A DNA stretch of 7,276 nucleotides, taken from contig BTQP01000103.1 in assembly GCA_036985935.1 (NCBI GenBank), positions 1-7,276 of the forward strand, in the 5' to 3' direction. Source of the stretch: JAMBLL01 sp036985935. GTDB taxonomy: Bacteria; Actinomycetota; Acidimicrobiia; Spongiisociales; UBA5794. Below the pieces are notes generated by a model that ran no database searches, was not told the origin of the DNA, and worked only from the letters and a program-made list of their open reading frames with translations. Both the position numbers and the translations under genes were made by a program. The stretch's first letter is position 1. The number at the start of each line of letters is the position of its first letter. Positions 1 through 5,698 of the stretch are shown piece after piece.

Positions 1-587
1 TCCTCGATCGATGCCCGAATGACCTCGTAAGCGCGAGCTGCTCCGTAGATCAGCGGGATCGATACTGTGCCGGGCTCACCGGGCACAGCCTTGTACGACA
101 AGAAGTAGTGCTCGAGCCTCGTCACGAGGGTTTCGGGCAGGTGATCGAGGTCGGTCACATCTGCATATACCGGGTCTGCGTCGAGCACTGCAACGATCTT
201 GTCGTCTGCCTCTCCCCCGTCGATCATCTGTAGTCCGCCCACAACGCGGACCTGCATCAAGATCTCGACACGATCGATCGGTCGCTCCGAGATGACACAG
301 ATGTCGAGCGGGTCGCCGTCGGCCACGTCTGCACCGTCACAGAGCGCTGCAACGCGAGTACCACAGTACGTCTTGGGTATGAATCCATAGAGTGTCGGAG
401 GGGACGAAGACCCTGCCTGGGGGCGGTCGACTTTCAGATATCCGGTCTCCTTCTCGACCTCGTACTTCACGACGTCATACGGCGTGATCTCGATGAACGC
501 GTTCACTCGACGCGGGGCGTCATCTCCAACGGCCAACCCGTGCCAGGGATGCGGCCGCCATCGGTAGAAGGGTGCAGGAAATGCCAT
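1..587 (-). CDS. ppa: Type I inorganic pyrophosphatase (C-terminus cut by window edge)
   Basis: Soluble Mg-dependent enzyme that hydrolyses pyrophosphate to two phosphates in the cytoplasm and so pulls biosynthetic reactions forward. The first 195 residues are present. The family signature DGDPLDI is at residues 90-96 and supplies the metal-binding aspartates. Other active-site matches are KYEVEKETG near 41-49, DR at 54-55, YGFIPKTY at 67-74, a second acidic cluster DGGEADDK near 124-131, and HYFLSYK near 159-165. An N-terminal HPWHGL (13-18) and an insert SSSPPTLYGF before the signature differ from the short (~162-175 aa) E. coli and mycobacterial enzymes. They point to a longer subfamily seen in some other phyla. 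ATG at 587 is the likely start; GTG at 593 is possible, and an in-frame TAA at 597-599 blocks anything earlier. No strong ribosome site is visible. It follows the DUF5996 gene by 50 nt. Family assignment is firm. Confidence 0.93.
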   Translation of the reverse strand, partial: MAFPAPFYRWRPHPWHGLAVGDDAPRRVNAFIEITPYDVVKYEVEKETGYLKVDRPQAGSSSPPTLYGFIPKTYCGTRVAALCDGADVADGDPLDICVISERPIDRVEILMQVRVVGGLQMIDGGEADDKIVAVLDADPVYADVTDLDHLPETLVTRLEHYFLSYKAVPGEPGTVSIPLIYGAARAYEVIRASIE

Positions 588-637
588 GCCCACTTTTTAC
601 CACACCGGCGGATGCTGCGGGGCGCTGAGGATGCCTT

Positions 638-1432
638 CTATTCGGCCAACGCGTCGCGAGCTGCCCCGTGAACTGCGTTGCCGAGCGTCACGACCGTCTC
701 GACACCCGTTGCGGGATCAACTGCGGCTACGTCGAGTTTCGCCCCGTACCAGCCTTCGGTGTTCCAGGTGGCGCCCTGTGGCAGTTCCGTTTCGACGAAA
801 CTGTCCTCGAACGGCCACGGGTTTGCATAGAAGTATGCATCCCCGGCGGGGTACCAACCAATGGCGATCTGGGCGCTCGTCGGTGTGCCTTCGAAGTCGA
901 CCATCTTTGCGCTGTACCACTCGGTTGCTATGTCGAACCCGTGTGGCCACAGATGCGGACCGGTGATCTCTCCAGAAACTGAGGAGTTGATCGCATCGAA
1001 CGCCTCCACGACGGACGTTGCAACCGCCAGGAAAGCCGTCGCATGTGCAGCGTCGTACTCCTGGGCCCCGTCGTCCTCGTAGCGCGAGGCATCGGCGTCG
1101 ATGGTCGAGCCATGGGACGATGCGATGCGCAACACAGCCTCACCGACGGACCTGGGTGAAGGACCCGCGGTCATGTCGATTCGCTCGACCGTGTCCCCAG
1201 CGGTGATGACAACTTCGTGACTTTGCAGATTGATCGTCGACACAAGTTCGGTACCGTCAGCAAGCGGTGTTGCAGCAGTGAAGAGACCTGAATCGTTGAT
1301 ATCCATAGCAACCTGAGCCCACCGTGGGTGAGACGGTGCAGCGGCGCGCGGGACGGCGGTCACGGCGTGCGCGTACTTCTGAAGTGTTGCTCTCGTTGGT
1401 TCCCAAGCGCCTGGCAGTTGTTCGATGCTCAT
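638..1432 (-). CDS. DUF5996 family protein
   Basis: 264-residue soluble protein with no signal peptide or membrane segment visible. The order of conserved patches fits my memory of DUF5996: an N-terminal segment of the type TLQKYAHAVTAVPRA (17-31), a strand-rich part with NLQSHEVVI (68-76), a helical part with EYDAAHATAF (125-134), then LWPHGFDIATEWYS (161-174), and finally GWYPAGDAYFYANPWPF (192-208), which resembles the FWPG...FYSYAYPEP stretch of the family. The function of the family is unknown and I assign none. The reading frame is open to 1477, but ATG at 1432 is preferred because GGAAGAAG sits just upstream of it. The longer ATG at 1477 lies in the loop of an inverted repeat and has no ribosome site. 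It lies 73 nt after the cox operon and 50 nt before the pyrophosphatase gene, so it could be co-transcribed with either. Confidence 0.8.
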   Translation of the reverse strand: MSIEQLPGAWEPTRATLQKYAHAVTAVPRAAAPSHPRWAQVAMDINDSGLFTAATPLADGTELVSTINLQSHEVVITAGDTVERIDMTAGPSPRSVGEAVLRIASSHGSTIDADASRYEDDGAQEYDAAHATAFLAVATSVVEAFDAINSSVSGEITGPHLWPHGFDIATEWYSAKMVDFEGTPTSAQIAIGWYPAGDAYFYANPWPFEDSFVETELPQGATWNTEGWYGAKLDVAAVDPATGVETVVTLGNAVHGAARDALAE

Positions 1433-1464
1433 CGTCTTCTTCCGTTCGACTGATGGGTACAACC

Positions 1465-1489
1465 CGTCGGACTGCATGAGATTCCGACG
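1465..1489 (-). terminator. Candidate hairpin after the cox operon
   Basis: A perfect 7-bp inverted repeat (CGTCGGA / TCCGACG) with an 11-nt loop lies 17 nt beyond the stop codon of the last cox-operon gene. It could end or attenuate the operon transcript before the DUF5996 gene. It is not followed by a T tract, so it is not a classic Rho-independent terminator. It could equally be a processing or regulatory hairpin, or chance. Confidence 0.3.
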
Positions 1490-1505
1490 ATTATCCGTTG
1501 TCGAG

Positions 1506-2075
1506 TCAGCTCCCGTCGCGATGAGCGGCGTCTATGTCTTGCCACTCGTCCTCGTCGTGGTCGAGCGCTCGTGCGATCGTCAACCCGATGAACAGGATGA
1601 TTCCGATCGCTAAACCGAACCCGAACGTGCTGTACGCGATGAAGGAGAACACGAAGTCGCGCGGTTGGACATCCAACGTGACGAATCCGGTCGGGTGCAA
1701 CGTGCTCGGAAACGTTCCATTGCTGGTAGACAGGAGTTCGAATGTTTCGATCGTCTCGGGTGAGACGGTCCAGTCCCCGAGAGTGTGTGTGATGTCGTCA
1801 CGATTCTCGATTCGGAGAGTGTCCTCTGTGTTGAACGTCCACGTGGGCGGGATCTCGAGCGGGTTCTCTCCAGCTTCGATGAGGGCCGACGAACCGGGCG
1901 GGATATCGAGGCTGTACTGGACGGGATCGCCCGAATCGTTCGTGTAGATGAGAAGCGCTATCGATGAGAGCACAAACATCACAAGCGTCGAGGCCGCAAT
2001 CAAACCAACCAGCTCGGCCAGCTTCCGGTACCCCGAGACCGGCTTCTTGTCCCCGTGTCCGAGGTCTGTGGCCAT
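1506..2075 (-). CDS. Cox-operon membrane protein with two helices and a cupredoxin-like ectodomain
   Basis: 189-residue protein that I do not recognise by name. One hydrophobic helix spans about 21-44 and a second about 140-170. Between them is a ~95-residue region with alternating strand-like segments, and the C-terminus is acidic (DHDEDEWQD). Basic residues before helix 1 suggest both ends are cytoplasmic with the middle domain outside. The segment IPPTWTFNTEDTLRIENRD then ITHTLGDW (76-102) resembles the strand pattern before the first copper-ligand His in plastocyanin-like folds (here His97). The domain has no cysteine, so a type 1 copper site is absent. The start is ATG 2075, which overlaps the coxC stop as TGATG. 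It has no ribosome site of its own, so translation probably depends on coxC. Its position as the last oxidase gene suggests an accessory subunit or assembly factor; that role is inference. Confidence 0.82.
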   Translation of the reverse strand: MATDLGHGDKKPVSGYRKLAELVGLIAASTLVMFVLSSIALLIYTNDSGDPVQYSLDIPPGSSALIEAGENPLEIPPTWTFNTEDTLRIENRDDITHTLGDWTVSPETIETFELLSTSNGTFPSTLHPTGFVTLDVQPRDFVFSFIAYSTFGFGLAIGIILFIGLTIARALDHDEDEWQDIDAAHRDGS

Positions 2076-2686
2076 CAGAACAGATACAGCGTCGGGTAGA
2101 TGATGACCCACGCCAGGTCAACGAAGTGCCAGTACTTCACGACGCCCTCGACTCCCCAGTAGTCCCTGGAGCCGAAATGGCCTTTCATCCCGAGGACCAG
2201 AATGATCGCGAGCCCGATCAGACCGGTGACGACGTGGAATGCGTGGAGGCCGATGAGCATGAAGTAGGTCGTGCCATAGGGCGTGCCGGGTGGATAGAGG
2301 TGCAGCGCTTCCCTGATCTCGATCGCGACGCCCCCCATGAACACGAGACCCATAAGGATCGTGAACACGGTGAAGATGATGAAGTTCCGCCGATGGTTGA
2401 ACCTGATCGATGTTTCAGCGAGGTAGGCACTGATCGAAGACACGAGCAACACGATCGTCAGTATCAGCGCAAGGGTCTGATTCAGTTCCTCTGGTTTGAG
2501 TGTCCCTACCGAGAAGTATCTGGCGGAGAGAAAGGCGCCGAACAGGAACACCTCGGAGAAGATGAACATCCACAGGCCGATCCGGTTCGCTTTCGGCTGA
2601 AAGGCCAGATCCTGGTGGTATTCCTTGTGAACGTCGTCGTCCTGGACCTCTTCGCTCGGCGTTTCTTGCGTCGTATCGAGCGTCAT
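2075..2686 (-). CDS. coxC: Cytochrome c oxidase subunit III
   Basis: Integral membrane subunit of the aa3-type oxidase, with no redox centre of its own. In this family it stabilises subunit I and the proton-uptake side. The protein is 203 residues. A hydrophilic N-terminus (1-34) is followed by five hydrophobic helices near 36-58, 70-92, 101-125, 140-166 and 185-203, the short five-helix bacterial form. Family marks are RIGLWMFIFSEVFLFGAF (35-52) with the conserved intramembrane Glu45, FMLIGLHAFHVVTGL (142-156), and the terminal YWHFVDLAWVIIYPTLY (185-201). The start ATG 2686 overlaps the coxD stop as TGATG, with GAGG 7 nt upstream inside coxD. Its own stop overlaps the start of the next membrane-protein gene in the same way. 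This coupling suggests the products are made in matched amounts. Nothing unusual was seen in the protein. Confidence 0.96.
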   Translation of the reverse strand: MTLDTTQETPSEEVQDDDVHKEYHQDLAFQPKANRIGLWMFIFSEVFLFGAFLSARYFSVGTLKPEELNQTLALILTIVLLVSSISAYLAETSIRFNHRRNFIIFTVFTILMGLVFMGGVAIEIREALHLYPPGTPYGTTYFMLIGLHAFHVVTGLIGLAIILVLGMKGHFGSRDYWGVEGVVKYWHFVDLAWVIIYPTLYLF

Positions 2687-2910
2687 CAGTGATCCTCGCT
2701 GAACAACGCACGGATGTGCATGAACGAATCAAGAATGATCCATCCCTTAGCCAGAATGAAAGGCATCAGGGCGAACAGAGGATCCTCCAGGTTTATGGCG
2801 ACATAGAACTCGACGACGGTGAGCACACCAAGAAGCAGGGCGGCGATGACGCCTTTGCGGGTTGCCTTCTTGAGAGCGTCATGGTCGAGGGCGAGCTGGT
2901 TCGCGGTCAT
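2686..2910 (-). CDS. coxD: Cytochrome c oxidase subunit IV (prokaryotic COX4 type)
   Basis: Small 74-residue membrane subunit that accompanies bacterial aa3/bo3 oxidases and is thought to help assemble or stabilise the metal centres of subunit I. After a polar N-terminus (1-18), hydrophobic segments run about 19-40 and 45-64. The family pattern is clear: a helix ending VVEFYVA (32-38), then FILAKGWIILDSFMHIRAL (51-69) with its AKG and FMHI elements. The start ATG 2910 overlaps the coxA stop as ATGA, and GAGG lies 7 nt upstream within the coxA tail. The stop overlaps coxC. The homology is weak, as is usual for this subunit, but length, motifs and position between coxA and coxC agree. The gene symbol is by function; other systems call it ctaF or cyoD-like. 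Confidence 0.88.
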   Translation of the reverse strand: MTANQLALDHDALKKATRKGVIAALLLGVLTVVEFYVAINLEDPLFALMPFILAKGWIILDSFMHIRALFSEDH

Positions 2911-4760
2911 ACGAGAACCTCTTGTTTGTCTTCGGCCGGAGGATCGTCGTCCCCGTCCTTTCCGTCTGAAACCTCGTCAGGGAAGTACGCATGGATTGAG
3001 CCCTCGACGCCGTAGTCGTATGGATGGCCAACGACTTTCGGGAGAGAGTGGAAGTTGTGATGAATAGGTGGCGATTCGATGAGCCATTCGAGCGTTCGGG
3101 CGTTCCACGGGTTCGGTGGAGCCTTCGGTCCCCAAATCGCTGAATAGATGAGATTGCCAACGAACAAGAGGAAACTCGCTCCAAGAATGAGTGCGGAGAC
3201 CGAAGCGATCTTGTTCGCTGTCTCAAATGCGGGCGGATAATCGCCGATACGTCTATTCATACCGTTCATGCCAGCCCAGAACAGTGGGATGAACGTTGCG
3301 TTGAACGCGACGGTGACCCAGATCGCGAAGATCTTGCCGGCCATGTCGTTGTACATCCGCCCTGTGACCTTCGGGAACCAATAGAAGACGGCGGCCAGCA
3401 ACGCGAAGATCGATCCGCCGACGATTGTGTAGTGGAAGTGCGCAACGACGAAGTACGTATCGTGGAGATGGATATCGGTTGCCACGTCGGCGAGGAAGAT
3501 GCCGGTGATCCCACCGATGAGAAAGTTGAACAGCCATCCGAACGCGAGCACGAGTGGCGTTCGGAACCACAGTCTCCCTTGCCACATCGTGCCGATAATG
3601 GACAAGAAGATCACGCCTGTCGGGATGGAAATGGCCTCGGTGAGAATCATGAATGGGCCGTGCAGGACGTTCGACATCCCGGACGTGAACATATGGTGCG
3701 CCCATACGACGACGGAGAGGCCAACGATCGAGAAAATCGACACGACGACGGCTTTGTAGGCGAACAACGGTTTTCGCGCAAAGACAGTGACAAGTTCCAG
3801 GATCACACCGAATCCTGGAAGCACCATGATGTAGACCGCCGGGTGCGAGTAGAACCAGAAAATGTGTTCGTATAGCAGAGCTCCGCCGACGTCCGGTTGG
3901 AAGAAGCTCGTTCCCGCCACCCGGTCCATGGTGACGAGGATGACGGCCGCTGCGAAGAACTGGGTGAGGGTGAAAGCGAGTATCGCTGTGGCGAAACCGG
4001 CCCATGTGAAGATCGGCAGTCGGCCCCATGTCATTCCGGGCGCCCGCATCGTGATGACGGTCACGATGATGTTGATACCACCGAGAATCGAGGACATGCC
4101 GAAGGCCACGATCGCCATGTTGAACAGGATCTGACCTGACTCGTTGGTCACCGACAAGGGTGCATACGACGTCCAGCCGGCGTTGAACGCCCCGAGGAGC
4201 GGCGATGCGAGCAGAGCAATGGCGACCGGCGGGAGGAGCCAGAAACCGATTGCATTGATGCGCGGGAAGGCCATGTCCGCAGCACCGATCTGGATCGGGA
4301 TGATGTAGTTTCCGAAGGCGCCGAGAATTCCCGCCACCGCGACCGCGACCATCAATATGCCGTGCATCGAAACGATCTTGTTGAAGTCGTCGAGGTCGAC
4401 GATCCCGATCCCTGGCGATGCGAGTTCGATTCGAATAATCATCGCGGAGAGTCCGCCGATGAGCAGAACAGCGATGAGGGTGACACCGTACTGAATGCCG
4501 ATGACCTTGTGATCGACGCTGAACTGGAAGTAGCGTCGCCAGCCCGGATCGGTGGAAACCTGCGGCGTCTTGCCTATCCACTGGCGCCCGAATGCCTCAA
4601 GGCCACCGATGCCACCCAACCAACCCATGAGGGCAAGGATGAAACCGAACACGACCGAAACATCGCTGGTTGGGGTTACCCCGCGGATCGCGACCGTCAG
4701 CCAGATACCGACGATATAGCCGATGGTCGCCATGACGATCGCTCGTATGAGGTACTTCAA
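2907..4760 (-). CDS. coxA: Cytochrome c oxidase subunit I, A2-like, K-channel residues missing
   Basis: Catalytic subunit that reduces O2 to water at heme a3-CuB and pumps protons. Visible ligands: heme a His133 and His443, heme a3 His441, and CuB His306, His355 and His356. Tyr310 is placed to crosslink with His306. Helix VI reads YSHPAVY (304-310), the A2 signature in place of GHPEVY. D-channel residues Asp162, Asn151 and Asn169 are kept. The K-channel Lys is Ile384 (PTGVI, 380-384), and the helix-VI Ser/Tyr position is Leu321. At 617 aa it is longer than the usual ~530-560. The canonical start-like FQFSVDHKVIG appears only at residue 78, preceded by two extra hydrophobic segments (about 4-25 and 35-55), and a polar tail follows about 545. 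The start is TTG 4760 with GGAG 7 nt upstream. ATG at codon 10 is the alternative, with a poor ribosome site. It lies 24 nt after coxB. Confidence 0.96.
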   Translation of the reverse strand: MKYLIRAIVMATIGYIVGIWLTVAIRGVTPTSDVSVVFGFILALMGWLGGIGGLEAFGRQWIGKTPQVSTDPGWRRYFQFSVDHKVIGIQYGVTLIAVLLIGGLSAMIIRIELASPGIGIVDLDDFNKIVSMHGILMVAVAVAGILGAFGNYIIPIQIGAADMAFPRINAIGFWLLPPVAIALLASPLLGAFNAGWTSYAPLSVTNESGQILFNMAIVAFGMSSILGGINIIVTVITMRAPGMTWGRLPIFTWAGFATAILAFTLTQFFAAAVILVTMDRVAGTSFFQPDVGGALLYEHIFWFYSHPAVYIMVLPGFGVILELVTVFARKPLFAYKAVVVSIFSIVGLSVVVWAHHMFTSGMSNVLHGPFMILTEAISIPTGVIFLSIIGTMWQGRLWFRTPLVLAFGWLFNFLIGGITGIFLADVATDIHLHDTYFVVAHFHYTIVGGSIFALLAAVFYWFPKVTGRMYNDMAGKIFAIWVTVAFNATFIPLFWAGMNGMNRRIGDYPPAFETANKIASVSALILGASFLLFVGNLIYSAIWGPKAPPNPWNARTLEWLIESPPIHHNFHSLPKVVGHPYDYGVEGSIHAYFPDEVSDGKDGDDDPPAEDKQEVLV

Positions 4761-4784
4761 CGTGGTACTCCGATGAACATTCTT

Positions 4785-5516
4785 CTATCCGTCCTCAGCC
4801 AGGGTGTCCATGTACTCCAGAAAATCGCCATCGCTGACGATCCTGATTGGCATCAGCATCGTTGCGTGACCCGCGCCGCATAGCTCTGCGCATTGGATAC
4901 GGAGATTGACGTCGCTGTCTTCATAGGTGCCCTCACGCAGAGCGGTCGCCGCCACGGAGGTGACGAGCCCAGGAACGGCATCGATCTTGACGCGGAAGGC
5001 GGGAACCCAGAAGGAGTGAAGAACATCGGTGCTCGTAACGTCGTACCGGACGCGTTTCTCGGAAGGTATGACGAGCTCATCGAGAGCGATCTCTCCATTG
5101 GGATAGGTCACCTGCCAGAAGAACTGAGAGGCCTGAAGCTCGATCACGTAGTCCTGGGTCGCTTCACCACGAATCTCGGCGAGTCCGATGAACCCGGGGT
5201 TGATAACCACGTAGATGGCGAGGGCAGTCGTCACGATGAGCCAGGTCGTAACGAGAACCTTGTTGTCGCGCTGAGGTGGGCCGTCCTCGCGTTCAGCGCC
5301 TTTGGACCTCCAACCGATCGCACCCCATGTCATGACAGCGAGCACGATCGCCATCACCGGGGCGGCAAGGTACTGGAGTAACAGCATCGCGCTGTCGACG
5401 ACCTCTGCCTCCTCAGCCCATTCGGCAGGGAACCAGTTGATCTGTCGAGTTGCCACCACGAGGAGGGTGGTATAGCCCAGCCAGAGTATTGCGACTGGTA
5501 TCCACGATCTACGCAC
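4785..5516 (-). CDS. coxB: Cytochrome c oxidase subunit II (CuA)
   Basis: Accepts electrons from cytochrome c and passes them through the binuclear CuA centre to heme a of subunit I. Its domain lies outside the membrane. CuA ligands are complete: His167 (VLHSFW), then CAELCGAGHATM (209-220) with Cys209, Glu211, Cys213, His217 and Met220. QFFW (131-134) gives the expected electron-entry tryptophan Trp134. Hydrophobic segments lie near 5-22, 44-67 and 87-110. The first may be a signal anchor and the other two the usual hairpin. No C-terminal cytochrome c domain follows, so this is not a caa3 fusion. The frame is open to ATG 5612, but GTG 5516 has AGGAGG 4 nt upstream, giving 243 aa. No acidic residue lies just before Trp92, where the family has the K-channel entrance Glu. 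Confidence 0.95.
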   Translation of the reverse strand: MRRSWIPVAILWLGYTTLLVVATRQINWFPAEWAEEAEVVDSAMLLLQYLAAPVMAIVLAVMTWGAIGWRSKGAEREDGPPQRDNKVLVTTWLIVTTALAIYVVINPGFIGLAEIRGEATQDYVIELQASQFFWQVTYPNGEIALDELVIPSEKRVRYDVTSTDVLHSFWVPAFRVKIDAVPGLVTSVAATALREGTYEDSDVNLRIQCAELCGAGHATMLMPIRIVSDGDFLEYMDTLAEDG

Positions 5517-5559
5517 GAAGCCTCCTGGCAACCGTTCCGTATAAATTTCGACGGGCGAG

Positions 5560-5602
5560 ATAGTACACGTAGCCTGCGCCGTCTTACCACAGCTGGTATG
5601 AC
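5560..5602 (-). promoter_or_regulatory. Candidate cox operon control region with 22-bp inverted repeat
   Basis: An imperfect palindrome spans 5581-5602. Read on the minus strand, arms GTC-A-TACCA and TGGTA-A-GAC flank a GCTG centre, so 8 of 9 arm positions pair. A -10-like TACTAT lies at 5560-5565, 15 nt downstream, which puts the palindrome over the place where a -35 box would be. No good TTGACA-like box is present. This fits an operator bound by a dimeric regulator, or an activator site at a weak promoter, about 65 nt before the coxB GTG start. The regulator cannot be named. A chance palindrome is possible. Confidence 0.38.
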
Positions 5603-5698
5603 ACCCGGGCACGAGCCACGCCCACTTGAGCGGAGCCAGCGACCATTCGCTTGTGCGGCATGCTAACCACGAGGTGGACCTTTCCGAAGTCGCGTCTT

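Noticed and set aside
1964..2692. 242-codon plus-strand open frame opposite coxC
   Set aside because: It lies antisense to coxC and the start of the next gene, which have clear family motifs. The translation is low-complexity polar sequence typical of the reverse complement of a membrane-protein gene.
3253..4581. 442-codon minus-strand frame within coxA
   Set aside because: Frame-shifted shadow of coxA, rich in Arg/His and lacking any motif, while the coxA frame carries every heme and copper ligand.
4785..5516. caa3-type fusion of cytochrome c to subunit II
   Set aside because: No CxxCH heme motif follows the CuA site; the protein ends about 23 residues after Met220.
5613..5698. Rho-independent terminator after the lyase-family gene
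   Set aside because: Only a short stem (AGCGA/TCGCT, 4-nt loop) is present, with no T tract after it.
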